Below are positions 24,187-32,943 of a DNA stretch of 64,000 bases, piece after piece. The stretch covers positions 248,001 to 312,000 of the forward strand of contig BFBT01000001.1 of assembly GCA_003112755.1 (NCBI GenBank), given 5' to 3'. The DNA comes from Lawsonibacter asaccharolyticus (lineage in GTDB: Bacteria; Bacillota; Clostridia; Oscillospirales; Oscillospiraceae). A program made the position numbers and the translations under genes. Within the stretch, counting starts at the first letter, position 1, and every line of letters starts with the position of its first letter. The notes beneath the pieces were generated by a model, which had not been told where the DNA came from, ran no database searches, and worked only from the letters and a program-made list of their open reading frames with translations.

Positions 24187-26745
24187 TCAATAGCCTCCCA
24201 TTAAACCGGAAAGTGTGGAGCTCTGGGAGTTCATCTGCTGGATCAGGACCTCCAACTGAGTGAACTTGTTGGTATAATAGTCCACTTTGTTGGACATCTT
24301 ATCCTGCCATTTTTCGATCTGTTCATCGATCTCTTTCATCTGATTCAAAAGTGTATTGTCCAGTGCCGCTGTGGGAGAGTACTGCGATCCCGCCTTTTCG
24401 ATCAGGATGCCCTTTACATCTCCAGTCGTGGCAGCATAGCGGTCCGTCACCTTCTGAATCATCGTCATGAGACCATCTGTGGCCGCTCCGTTGTCCTTGC
24501 TCTTGGTGAAGGCATCCCGCACCTGGTCCGGGTTGGTCTCCAGAGCCTCCCGCAGCGCAGTCTCATCCAGGCTGATGGTGGTCAGTCCGTCCTCATAGCT
24601 GGTCTTGATCCCGATGGAGCGCAGGAAGGAGCCATCTGCACCGCCTGGCGCAACAGCGCTGCGCAGTGCGTTATACAGAGAGGACAGGTCCCGGTCCATA
24701 AAGAGGATCCCGGTCTTGGCCTTTTCCTCATAGGCCTTGATCTCACTCTCCGTCATCCCCTCTTTGTCCTTGTCGGTCAGGGGCTTGTACTTGGAGCCGT
24801 CGGACTGTTCCAGCGGCATGTCAGAGTACGCCTTTTTCACCTCGGAGACAATGGCGTTGTAATCTTCCACCATGGATTTGATCGCATCCACAATGGTGTC
24901 CGCATTCGTCTTGCTGGTAAAGGTAACGCCCTCACCGTCTGTTTTGAAGAGGTCCTCCGGCTTTTTATTCTTCAGCTCCTCGCTGGTAATGGGGTCCTTT
25001 CCCACACCATCTGCGGCATTAAACGTTCCGCTGAAGGTGATATTCATTCCATCCGCCTCAAAGGTGTTGGAACTGCGTGTGAATGTCATGGTCTCACCGT
25101 TGATGGTGGCCTGGAATATGGCGTCCTGTCCTTTCACATACTCGGGAGCATTCTCATTTGTTACGCCGCCGAACAGGGCGGCCGCCAGATCCGTTGCATT
25201 TCCCTGTCCATCCACAGTCCCATATTCGATCTTACCGCCCTCGCCCGTCTCTTTGGCTGTAAAGACGAACTGGTTGGTGAGTTTGGAATAGCTGACGTTG
25301 ACCCCCGCCTCTGTATTGCTGTTGATGCCGTTGATCACAGTTTCCAGCGCGGTGTCCTTGGTATAGGTCCCAATCTCCACCCCGTTGATTTTCATGGAAT
25401 AGAGCTTGTTTCCCTCGCTGTCGATCCGGTTGCCATCCTGATCCACCAGATTTCCCGCTGTGTCATAATATTTCCCATCCTTTTCGATGGGCTTGTTTCC
25501 ACCGTCCAGTCCCTCGCCTCTCAGGGCAGTCAGACCCTTCATATCCTCTCCCAGCAGATCACCCAGCGTCCGGCTGGTATCCAGATATGAGGTCAGGCCA
25601 TTCTCCCCCAGGCCCAGCAGCTCGTTGACCGAGGAATTGACGGACAGGGTGTTTCCATTGGCCACCTGGAACGTGAGGGCGTTGTTCGCATCTGTCGTTC
25701 CCACGGTGATCTTTCCGGCGCCAAAGGCGTCCGCAATGGACTCATTCAGAGTGCGTGCAAATGCCTTGATATAGGTTTCACCATTCTGCGGTGTCACCTC
25801 GCCCACTTTGATCTGCTTGGTCTGCCCGTTAAGGGTGATGGTAAGGGGCTTGTCCCGGAGATACTCTGTTGTGGATACGCGTTCGGTCACGGCTTTGTCA
25901 GTATCCAGCCGGATGCTACTTGATTTGCCGCTGATGGTATCCTCCAGCTCCATCACCATGTCCTTGAAGTCCCCGGAAGCTCCGCTGATATAGATGCTGT
26001 TCCCGGCACCGGATTTGTCGCTGAACCCGATCCCATGAGGTCCCACTTCTACCCCGATCACCTCAGAGGCAGAGACCACATTTCCACTGGAAGTGGTGAT
26101 TTTCTGGTCGGCCAGCTTTTTCTCTACCGCTTCCTTAAACTTATCCAAGTCCAGCTTTCCGTCTTTTCCGGAAAAATCCTCCAGCTCCCCGAAGTCCAGG
26201 GTGATGTTCTGATTTCCATAAGTCAGCGTGAGCGATCCGCTCATGGTGCTGACCTGTATCTCCTTCCCCAGATCGATCTCCTCACCCTCTACGGTGATCT
26301 GACCGTCCTTCGCACTCGCGCCCAGAGAGTTGTTGACCGTATAGCGGGCGGCGGTGGCAAGCTGGGCCACCGCATTGAGCACCACATTGCTGCTGGTCTT
26401 TCCAGAGGCAGTCACCAGATTGGAAAACGTCCCATTGGGGGTGGTCACCACCGCATTGTTGAAAAAGCTGGAACTGAGCAGGTTTGTGCTGGAGGTATAA
26501 GAGGCATATTTCCGTGCGAATTCCACCAGTTTGTTGGAAATGCTCTGGTACGCCTGCTGCTGCCACTGGAGCACCGTGCGGTTCTGCTCCAGTCCCGAAA
26601 TTTTCTGCTGGTAGCCCTGGACCATTCCCTCGATCATGGATTCCGTGTCCAGTCCGCTGGCCAGTCCGGAGATGATGTTGGAATTTCTGTTTCCATAAAT
26701 GCTTCCGCTGGAGGTGCTGCCAGTCAAGCTTCCGATCGATGCCAT
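24187..26745 (-). CDS. fliD: flagellar filament cap protein FliD
   Basis: 852 residues from ATG 26745 (AAAGGAG upstream). The N-terminus (SNIISGLASGLDTESMIEGMVQGYQQKI) and the C-terminus (LLNQMKEIDEQIEKWQDKMSNKVDYYTNKFTQLE...) are the conserved coiled-coil D0/D1 parts of FliD. It caps the growing filament and folds flagellin subunits. It is much longer than the usual 450-550 residues, with the extra length in the central, surface-exposed part (Gly, Asn and Asp rich, beta-type). Transcribed from a sigma-D-like promoter about 120 bp upstream. Confidence 0.93.
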   Translation of the reverse strand: MASIGSLTGSTSSGSIYGNRNSNIISGLASGLDTESMIEGMVQGYQQKISGLEQNRTVLQWQQQAYQSISNKLVEFARKYASYTSSTNLLSSSFFNNAVVTTPNGTFSNLVTASGKTSSNVVLNAVAQLATAARYTVNNSLGASAKDGQITVEGEEIDLGKEIQVSTMSGSLTLTYGNQNITLDFGELEDFSGKDGKLDLDKFKEAVEKKLADQKITTSSGNVVSASEVIGVEVGPHGIGFSDKSGAGNSIYISGASGDFKDMVMELEDTISGKSSSIRLDTDKAVTERVSTTEYLRDKPLTITLNGQTKQIKVGEVTPQNGETYIKAFARTLNESIADAFGAGKITVGTTDANNALTFQVANGNTLSVNSSVNELLGLGENGLTSYLDTSRTLGDLLGEDMKGLTALRGEGLDGGNKPIEKDGKYYDTAGNLVDQDGNRIDSEGNKLYSMKINGVEIGTYTKDTALETVINGINSNTEAGVNVSYSKLTNQFVFTAKETGEGGKIEYGTVDGQGNATDLAAALFGGVTNENAPEYVKGQDAIFQATINGETMTFTRSSNTFEADGMNITFSGTFNAADGVGKDPITSEELKNKKPEDLFKTDGEGVTFTSKTNADTIVDAIKSMVEDYNAIVSEVKKAYSDMPLEQSDGSKYKPLTDKDKEGMTESEIKAYEEKAKTGILFMDRDLSSLYNALRSAVAPGGADGSFLRSIGIKTSYEDGLTTISLDETALREALETNPDQVRDAFTKSKDNGAATDGLMTMIQKVTDRYAATTGDVKGILIEKAGSQYSPTAALDNTLLNQMKEIDEQIEKWQDKMSNKVDYYTNKFTQLEVLIQQMNSQSSTLSGLMGGY

Positions 26746-26798
26746 GTTTCCTTCACTCCTTTGACACGGCTGTCCCCCCAGGACAGCACTGTAATAGA

Positions 26799-26827
26799 TT
26801 GACAATCCAGTTTATTTTGAGTAAAAT
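26799..26827 (+). promoter_or_regulatory. sigma-A promoter of the parA-comFB operon
   Basis: TTGACA, exactly 17 bp, TAAAAT. A near-consensus vegetative promoter on the plus strand, about 156 bp before the parA-like start and overlapping the divergent fliD leader. Confidence 0.7.
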
Positions 26828-26868
26828 CAATTTGCACATCGTTTTTACTCCTTACTACCTCGCTTTTT

Positions 26869-26895
26869 ATATCGTCCGGAATCGTCAAAAATTAA
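26869..26895 (-). promoter_or_regulatory. sigma-D (FliA) type promoter of fliD
   Basis: On the minus strand TTAA, 15 bp, GACGATAT. The sigma-D pattern in Bacillota is about TAAA, 15 bp, GCCGATAT, so the -10 matches at 7 of 8 positions. fliD is a late flagellar gene, which fits. The sigma factor itself is encoded at 37851-38675. Confidence 0.6.
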
Positions 26896-26982
26896 GAGCT
26901 GATACCGCATTTTCTTGCGGCGCCCTTATGCCAGACTGCGCACAGGCTTTTCCGGAACTGACGAAAGGAGAAGTAAAGGGGT

Positions 26983-27786
26983 ATGTCACCAACTATTATC
27001 TCGATCACCAATCAGAAAGGCGGCGTCGGAAAGACAACAACTGCCTGCGCCCTTCTGTCCTCCCTGCATAACCGCGGGGCCAAGGTCCTGGGCGTGGATC
27101 TGGACCCGCAGGGGAGTCTGAGCTTCAGCCTCGGTCTTGATATTGAGCACTGCGTCACGATCTACGATGTATTCCGCGGGACCGCTTCCCCTGAACAGGC
27201 CGTCTCCCCTACAGATACCTGCGATCTTCTTCCAGCCAATATCCTTCTCTCCGCAGCCGAACTGGAATTTCAGAAGCCGGGGCGGGAATTTCTGCTGAAA
27301 ACCGCCCTGTCAAAGCTCCAGGACCGATATGATTTCATCATCATCGACACTCCTCCCGCCCTTAATATTCTGACCGTCAACGCCTATGTCGCCACTGACG
27401 GCCTGATCATTCCCATGGCGCCGGAGGTACTCAGCCTGCTGGGCGTCTCCCAGATCAAAGAGACCATTGACAGTGTGCGGGAGTATTATAATTCCCGCCT
27501 GCGGGTCATGGGCATTCTGCTCACTCGTTTTAATCCCCGGCTGAATCTCAATCGGGAAATGCTGGAGCTCTCCCAGCAGATGGCGGAACAGCTGGATACC
27601 AGAGTATTCCAGACTAAGATCCGTAACAGCGTCTCGGTGGCGGCGGCCCCGGCTCACGGGATCAGCATCGTAGATTACTCTCCCCACTCCAAGCCCTCCC
27701 AGGATTATGAGTGTCTGTGTGATGAGCTGGCCGGCGCCGCCTTTCCCCGCAGGACCCATCAGGATGGGCCCGGGAGGGATGTGTGA
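26983..27786 (+). CDS. ParA/Soj-type ATPase
   Basis: A 267-residue Walker-type ATPase. The deviant Walker A is KGGVGKTTT at residues 12-20, switch I is DLDPQGSLSFSLG, and Walker B is FIIIDTPPALN. ParA proteins bind DNA nonspecifically and move or position cargo such as plasmids, chemoreceptor arrays or flagella. No ParB or parS is next to it. Instead the stop overlaps the start of a ComFB-domain gene, and a second ComFB gene follows. It is not clearly FlhG; the amino-terminal sequence is Soj-like. Confidence 0.85.
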   Translation: MSPTIISITNQKGGVGKTTTACALLSSLHNRGAKVLGVDLDPQGSLSFSLGLDIEHCVTIYDVFRGTASPEQAVSPTDTCDLLPANILLSAAELEFQKPGREFLLKTALSKLQDRYDFIIIDTPPALNILTVNAYVATDGLIIPMAPEVLSLLGVSQIKETIDSVREYYNSRLRVMGILLTRFNPRLNLNREMLELSQQMAEQLDTRVFQTKIRNSVSVAAAPAHGISIVDYSPHSKPSQDYECLCDELAGAAFPRRTHQDGPGRDV

Positions 27787-28538
27787 TGGCGGGCAAAAAC
27801 AGCCGAAGCAGCAAAACGGCCCATGTGCTGAATCTTCTTTCCGGCGGCACGCCGGAGGTAAAGCCGGACGCGGTGCCGCCCCCCAGGGAAGCACCTCCCC
27901 CCGCCCCTTTGGAGCCTGCCCCCCCTGCTTCAGACATGTCCGTGCCGGAGGCTCCGTCCTCTGCTGCGCGCCGTCTCTCCCCGCCCATTTTGGAGGTGGC
28001 CCGCAGCAACAATGCTGCGCTGTCAGAGAGCATCCACACTGCGCTGGAATCCGCACTTCAGGAGGAGCTGGCCTCCTCGGAGCAGACTGCCGCCCCCTCT
28101 CCGGTCCCTCCTGCATCTCCCGCTTCCGCAGCGGAGGGAGAAGCTTCTCCCCAGGTTTTGGACACTCCGCCCCCCACTCCTTCTGCTCCCGCTCCTTCTG
28201 CTCCCGCTCCCTCTCCTTCCGTGCCGGAGCAGGCATCCACAGAGCTGTCAGACGGCGCAGAGCTCTTCAATGTGATGCAGCTCTTGGTGGCGGAAAAGCT
28301 GGAACGTTATGTAAAGCTGTTTGGCCTTTGCAGCTGTCCCCGCTGTCTGGCGGACGCCGAGGCACTGGCTCTCACCCGGCTCCCGGCCCAATATGCCGTG
28401 TTTCCGCCAGATCTGCTCCCCACCAAGCTCAGTGTGTACCGGGCCCGGTATGACAGCGAGATCACCAGGCAGATCATCTGGGCCTGCAAATCTGTGATGG
28501 ACTCCCCCCGGCATATCCTGCCCGCCGGCTCTCGCTGA
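27786..28538 (+). CDS. ComFB-domain protein with Pro-rich N-terminal extension
   Basis: About 250 residues. The first 20 include a basic segment (AGKNSRSSKTAHVLNLLSGG). Residues 25-155 are Pro/Ala/Ser rich and probably disordered. The C-terminal domain is ComFB-like, with a CSCPRC cysteine motif and ALALTRLPAQYAVFP. ComFB proteins have recently been described as cyclic dinucleotide-binding in other bacteria, which I recall but cannot verify here. The start overlaps the parA stop. It probably acts as partner or adaptor of the ParA-like ATPase. Confidence 0.75.
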   Translation: MAGKNSRSSKTAHVLNLLSGGTPEVKPDAVPPPREAPPPAPLEPAPPASDMSVPEAPSSAARRLSPPILEVARSNNAALSESIHTALESALQEELASSEQTAAPSPVPPASPASAAEGEASPQVLDTPPPTPSAPAPSAPAPSPSVPEQASTELSDGAELFNVMQLLVAEKLERYVKLFGLCSCPRCLADAEALALTRLPAQYAVFPPDLLPTKLSVYRARYDSEITRQIIWACKSVMDSPRHILPAGSR

Positions 28539-28622
28539 CAGAAAATTTTTATTTCCCCAGCGATCCTCGCTTTTTCCGGCCTACAGATCGATCCTCCCTC
28601 TAGTCTACAGAGGATATGGATC

Positions 28623-28931
28623 ATGAAGAATATGATCGCTTCTCAAAAGAAGGGGAATGTGGAAATGGGCTTGAATTACCATAATCTGATGGAGGATATC
28701 GTGCTGCAGCATGTAGATAGGATCTTGGAGGCGGACGGCTGCTACTGCTGCGACATCTGTAAATCTGATGTGATCACCTATGCGCTGAACCATCTCCCCC
28801 CGCAGTATGTGGTGACGGATACCGGGCGCATGATGGTCAAGCTGAAGAATTGTGACTCTCAGAACCGCACAGATGTGCTCGCCGCCCTCAGCAATGCAGT
28901 CAAGCTGATCCGGGACAACCCGCGTCATTGA
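28623..28931 (+). CDS. ComFB family protein
   Basis: A 102-residue stand-alone ComFB domain: LNYHNLMEDIVLQHVDRIL, a cysteine cluster CYCCDIC, then SDVITYALNHLPPQYVVTD. It is homologous to the C-terminal domain of the preceding gene and likely co-transcribed. The actual start may be an internal ATG (28665, MGLNYHNL) since the first residues are not conserved-looking. Named for a late-competence locus; competence function is not implied. Confidence 0.82.
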   Translation: MKNMIASQKKGNVEMGLNYHNLMEDIVLQHVDRILEADGCYCCDICKSDVITYALNHLPPQYVVTDTGRMMVKLKNCDSQNRTDVLAALSNAVKLIRDNPRH

Positions 28932-28935
28932 CGCA

Positions 28936-28964
28936 GCAGGCCCCGCCATATTGGTGGGGCCTGC
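28936..28964. repeat. hairpin GCAGGCCCC/GGGGCCTGC
   Basis: 9-bp perfect arms around GCCATATTGGT, just after the second comFB stop. It shares the core CCGCCATATTGG with the hairpin at 29063-29095. No T tract. Confidence 0.75.
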
Positions 28965-28966
28965 GA

Positions 28967-29000
28967 CTGCCTAAAAGTGGCGGAGTCACTTTTAGGGCAG
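28967..29000. repeat. hairpin CTGCCTAAAAGTG/CACTTTTAGGGCAG
   Basis: 13-bp stem with one bulge, in the gap between the convergent comFB and PilZ genes. Confidence 0.65.
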
Positions 29001-29062
29001 CATCAAACGTTATCCGCCGCCTGTGGGCGCCGGACCTCCGCAGGAGCGCTTTTTTGACAAAC

Positions 29063-29095
29063 TGAGGCCCCCCGCCATATTGGCGGGGGGCCTCA
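29063..29095 (-). terminator. strong hairpin after the PilZ gene, probable terminator
   Basis: Perfect 15-bp arms (TGAGGCCCCCCGCCA and complement) with TAT loop, 8 bp past the stop of the minus-strand PilZ gene. The T tract on the minus strand is poor (GTTTGTC), so it may be a barrier between convergent operons or an RNA-stabilising element. Confidence 0.6.
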
Positions 29096-29102
29096 GGCGC
29101 TC

Positions 29103-29756
29103 TCAGCTCTTCCGGTTGATAGACCTTGCCTGCAGGTTGAAGATATCCCTGCACAGCTGGTCCTCCTGCCCCGGACGCAGGTCATAAAAGCTGCACCCAT
29201 AAGAATACCAGCCCTTTCCGGCATCTATCCGCTCCACCCTCCGCACCAGGCAAAGCAGGGTATAGAGCTCCCCCTCCTGCCTCAACCGAAATCCAGACAG
29301 CTCCAGCACTTCCCCCTCTATATACCGGCCCTGACTGTAAAATTTCACCCCGCTGATGCTTATATCGACCAAATTGCAGGGCTGCTTTCTCCCCTCCCGG
29401 TCAGTCAAAATGCCGCGGCCTCTCACCATCTGTCGGAAGTTCTCTCGCCTCTCCGGCCCAGATACAACGTTCTCCAGTTCGATCCACCAGTGGTCCGCTG
29501 CGTTCCGCTCCACCTGTCCATAGGCGATCATCACCTTGCCCTGCTCCTGTCCCATATAGATGTGTACCTTTACCGGTTCATGGTATAAAACACCCCCGGG
29601 AGTTCCCTCCCCTTTACGCAGCTCTGCACAGAGCCGGCCGCCTGCCCTGTCGTATTCCTGTATCCTCCCCACAAAGAGAAGATGATTTTCCCGGGTCAGC
29701 ACCTCGCATATCGCGCCCAAAGCACTGGAGAGGTCCTCTTCATATTTGGGGCTCAT
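29103..29756 (-). CDS. PilZ-domain c-di-GMP-binding protein (YcgR-like)
   Basis: A 217-residue protein with an N-terminal YcgR-like beta domain and a C-terminal PilZ domain. The c-di-GMP-binding residues are present: RxxxR in RENFR and DxSxxG in DISISG. YcgR/DgrA proteins slow flagellar rotation when c-di-GMP is high. It lies directly downstream of the GGDEF/EAL gene at the end of the flagellar cluster, so a motility brake role is likely but inferred. Confidence 0.85.
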   Translation of the reverse strand: MSPKYEEDLSSALGAICEVLTRENHLLFVGRIQEYDRAGGRLCAELRKGEGTPGGVLYHEPVKVHIYMGQEQGKVMIAYGQVERNAADHWWIELENVVSGPERRENFRQMVRGRGILTDREGRKQPCNLVDISISGVKFYSQGRYIEGEVLELSGFRLRQEGELYTLLCLVRRVERIDAGKGWYSYGCSFYDLRPGQEDQLCRDIFNLQARSINRKS

Positions 29757-29777
29757 AGCCTCTCACCTTCCATTTTC

Positions 29778-32700
29778 CTATTTCCAACTCAGAATATCTT
29801 CTTTTTTCTGCGACTCCAAAACCTGACGCATTTCTTCCCACTCCAGAGGCTTGTAGAAATAAAATCCCTGGATAAAGTCGCACTCTGTCTGGCGGACGAT
29901 ATCCAGCTCCTCTTTTGTCTCTACGCCCTCTACACAGACTTCCTTTCCGAACTGATGGCAGGCGTAGACCACGCTCATGATAAACCTCATCTTTTCCTTG
30001 GAGGTAGTGATCTCCCGCATCAGAGTCCGGTCCAGCTTGATCAGGTCAGCCGGATACTGCAGAAGAAGCTGCAGCCCGGAGTAGGCACTTCCAAAATCGT
30101 CCAGAGCAAACCGTATCCCGATCTGCTTGCACTGCCGGATAAAGCGCTGAAGATGCTCCGGCATCTCGTCAAAATGGGTCTCTGTCAGCTCGATCAGCAG
30201 ATTTTCCGCCGGTATCTGGAAGCGCTCCATGGTATCTTCTAAAAAAGGGAAAAACTTTTGATCCATGATCTGGAGATAGCTGACATTGACCGAGAGCCGG
30301 AAATCCGGCTGATACTTCAGGATCTCCTTCCCTTTCCGCATGGTCTCCTCCAGAATCCATTTCCCTACCGGAGCAATCATTCCCGTCTGCTCCAGTATCG
30401 GGACAAATTTGGAAGGTGATATCTCTTTCCCCTCGTTCTTCCAGCGCAGCAGCACCTCACCGCCGAACATCCGTCCGTTTTTTGTCTCTACCTGGGGCTG
30501 GATCACAATGCGGAAGCCTTGGAACCCATGTTCAATGCATGCATTCAGAGCCATGCTCATGTCGGTATGCTCCTGATAGGTCTTTGTCATATGGGACGAA
30601 AATTCAAGATAATCCAAATCTGGGAACGCTTTTGCTGTATGGGCTGCCGTGATCACATTGTCGACCAGCTCCTGGGCCTCTCTCTGTCCCGCTGCGCTGT
30701 GGAGCACCCCAATGGCACAGGGGGAAACAACATGGATCTTATATTTTCTGAATATGTCTTTTATGATCTTTTGGATCGATGCCACCGCCCCTTCCGGCTC
30801 CAGCACCGTTTGAGAGACTGCCAAAAAACGCGCTCCGTCTATCCGATAAAAATAGAACTGCACGCCCAGATTCCGCTCCAGCTGCCAGCCGATCTCTTTC
30901 ATCACCGCGTCTCCAATGTCCCGGCCGAAGACGTGGTTAACATCGGAAAATTTTCGGAGCACGATGCACATCAGCATTGTCTCGATCCCAAGCCTGTTGA
31001 ACTCCGAGATCCGCTTCAGGGCAAGGGAAAGGTTGAGCAGTCCGGTGATCGGATCCACCTCCGACTCATTTTTCAGGCTGACCATGCTCCCAGAGAAAAA
31101 CAGCGGCTCTGTCTTATCCTCATTCCACTTCATGATCCCCCGGCAGTGCAGCCAGGTCAGCTCTCCATTTTTGTCATAGATTCGATAGCGGACGCTGTGA
31201 CTCTCCCGCTTTTCCCTGAGCATGGCCCTCGTATCCTCGACATGCATCTGCTGGTCCGGCCCATAGATGCGCTGCTCCAGCAGCGACACAAAATTGGGAA
31301 CAATATTCCCCGGGAAGCAGAAGTCCTCCTTTAAATTGTCGGAAATATAATATAGATTTTTCCTCATATCTCCGAAATAGATATAGAAGGAAGAGCCCGT
31401 CATGGTCAGCGATTTCAAAAAGGAGGTCACATCAAAATAGCAGTCCCTCACAAAGGCATGGAGCGCATCCTGACTCTGCACAAGCTCCCTGTCATCATGC
31501 TCCATCCGGTGCTCTTCCAGTCCATCTGTCAGGCCGCACAGGCGGTAATATGTCCGTTTATTCTCGTACATATTTTCGTCCGCCTCATTCATCAGGTCAT
31601 TGAAGCTTTTTCCGCCGGCCTGACACCAAGCGCTTCCGATGGACAGCCAGCAGCGGCTGGATACCGCCGCCGCTTTCAGCTGCTCCACACTCTCCTGAAA
31701 CTTCTCCCTGCCTACCCCTTCCCGCACCACCAGAAACTCGTCCCCGCCCATGCGGAAGATCTGGTCCACAGGAAACATCCCTCCTAAGACCTGATAGGCT
31801 TGTATGATCGTTCGGTCCCCGCTGGCATGCCCAAACCGGTCATTGACCCGCTTCAGGCCGATCAGATCACAGTAGATCAGCCCCATGTCCCGCTCCAGAT
31901 GTGCTCTGGCTAAGTAGGAATTGAGCGCGTACCGATTCATCGCGCCAGTCATCTGATCACGAAAGCTGATCTGCTCCAGATTCCGGATCAGGTCCCTCTG
32001 CTGTATGAGAGAGACAATAAAATGAGACAGGATCTTGCACATCTCCGCCACTGCGTTCATCTGTTTCTCTGGTGGGTCGTCTATGCGCACAAAGCCGACT
32101 ACCTCCGCTTTGGCCAGAAGCGGGATCAGGATCATACGCCGGACCTGCTCCGGAGACAGCACCTTAGACAGCGCCGGCATATCCCGGCACAGCTTTTCCA
32201 TATCTGTCAGCAGCAGCGGCTCGTTATGAAAAAATGTTTCATACCACTTTGTCACGGGTTCCGCCACACTCAGCTCCAGCAGTTTTTTCTCCGGCGCCTT
32301 CCCCGCCCTGCTCCAGCTATAGGTGTTGAGCAGCCATTTTCGCTCCCTGCTCTCGTAGATCATCACTGCATTGCAGGAAATATGGGTCCCGAGATAATGG
32401 AGCATGAAGCTTAATGCCTCATCCATGTCTGTGACGGCACGCACCTTCAGAAAGCACTCATTGATCAGCTCTTCATAATGACGCACCGCGGCAAGATCCA
32501 GCTTCTGCGCTTCCTGCTTTTCCTTCTCCACATCCATGGCAAATTCCATGCGGTACTGTCTGCCCTCGTACTCAACGATGGTGTCCTTGATCCGATAGGG
32601 GGCTTTGAGCAGAGGATTTCGATAGGTCCATTCAATGAATTTGCCTTCCTTCAGCTGTGAATTTGTACAGAATGGACATGGCTCTCTCCTTCCCTGCAAA

Positions 32701-32855
32701 ACCTCATAACACTTTTTCCCTGCGTAGTTGTCCTCATCCTCGATTCTAAATACAGAGCGGCCGTACCGGTTCAGGTACACCAGCTCATAGGTCTCTACAT
32801 CCGCCACATAGAGGATCTCTTCCAGGTCCTCAAAGTGCTCCCAAACTGGTATCAT
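29778..32855 (-). CDS. large GGDEF and EAL cyclic-di-GMP protein
   Basis: 1025 residues. The order is a PAS-like start (ILYVADVETYELVYLNRYG), a GAF-like region, a GGDEF domain with an intact GGDEF motif (FRMGGDEFLVV), and another PAS-like region (YYISDNLKEDFCFPGN). A second, degenerate GGDEF (YRIDGARFLA) and a C-terminal EAL domain with EVLLRW, IELTET, LDDFGSAYSG, IKLDR and EGVET follow. The residues for phosphodiesterase activity are largely present, so it could make and break c-di-GMP. It lies downstream of an intrinsic terminator, so expression may depend on read-through or an internal promoter. Confidence 0.9.
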   Translation of the reverse strand: MIPVWEHFEDLEEILYVADVETYELVYLNRYGRSVFRIEDEDNYAGKKCYEVLQGRREPCPFCTNSQLKEGKFIEWTYRNPLLKAPYRIKDTIVEYEGRQYRMEFAMDVEKEKQEAQKLDLAAVRHYEELINECFLKVRAVTDMDEALSFMLHYLGTHISCNAVMIYESRERKWLLNTYSWSRAGKAPEKKLLELSVAEPVTKWYETFFHNEPLLLTDMEKLCRDMPALSKVLSPEQVRRMILIPLLAKAEVVGFVRIDDPPEKQMNAVAEMCKILSHFIVSLIQQRDLIRNLEQISFRDQMTGAMNRYALNSYLARAHLERDMGLIYCDLIGLKRVNDRFGHASGDRTIIQAYQVLGGMFPVDQIFRMGGDEFLVVREGVGREKFQESVEQLKAAAVSSRCWLSIGSAWCQAGGKSFNDLMNEADENMYENKRTYYRLCGLTDGLEEHRMEHDDRELVQSQDALHAFVRDCYFDVTSFLKSLTMTGSSFYIYFGDMRKNLYYISDNLKEDFCFPGNIVPNFVSLLEQRIYGPDQQMHVEDTRAMLREKRESHSVRYRIYDKNGELTWLHCRGIMKWNEDKTEPLFFSGSMVSLKNESEVDPITGLLNLSLALKRISEFNRLGIETMLMCIVLRKFSDVNHVFGRDIGDAVMKEIGWQLERNLGVQFYFYRIDGARFLAVSQTVLEPEGAVASIQKIIKDIFRKYKIHVVSPCAIGVLHSAAGQREAQELVDNVITAAHTAKAFPDLDYLEFSSHMTKTYQEHTDMSMALNACIEHGFQGFRIVIQPQVETKNGRMFGGEVLLRWKNEGKEISPSKFVPILEQTGMIAPVGKWILEETMRKGKEILKYQPDFRLSVNVSYLQIMDQKFFPFLEDTMERFQIPAENLLIELTETHFDEMPEHLQRFIRQCKQIGIRFALDDFGSAYSGLQLLLQYPADLIKLDRTLMREITTSKEKMRFIMSVVYACHQFGKEVCVEGVETKEELDIVRQTECDFIQGFYFYKPLEWEEMRQVLESQKKEDILSWK

Positions 32856-32891
32856 GTCTCTTCACCCTCACACTCGACTTTCCACTGCAGC

Positions 32892-32939
32892 AAAAAACCG
32901 GGACGGCTGACCCCCCTGTTCTCTGTCAGCCGTCCCGGT
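32892..32939 (-). terminator. intrinsic terminator at the end of the flagellar operon
   Basis: On the minus strand a perfect 15-bp stem (ACCGGGACGGCTGAC and complement) is followed by six T. It lies 4 bp after the HDOD gene's stop and 37 bp before the GGDEF/EAL gene. Confidence 0.92.
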
Positions 32940-32943
32940 CCTG

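Noticed and set aside
26983..27786. ParA-like gene as FlhG
   Set aside because: The sequence around Walker A and switch I is Soj/ParA-like, it is not next to flhF or flhA, and it is paired with ComFB genes instead.
27310..28236. 308-codon minus-strand frame opposite the ParA and ComFB genes
   Set aside because: Low-complexity shadow of the Pro/Ala-rich ComFB gene; the plus-strand genes have clear motifs, promoter and overlapping start/stop codons.
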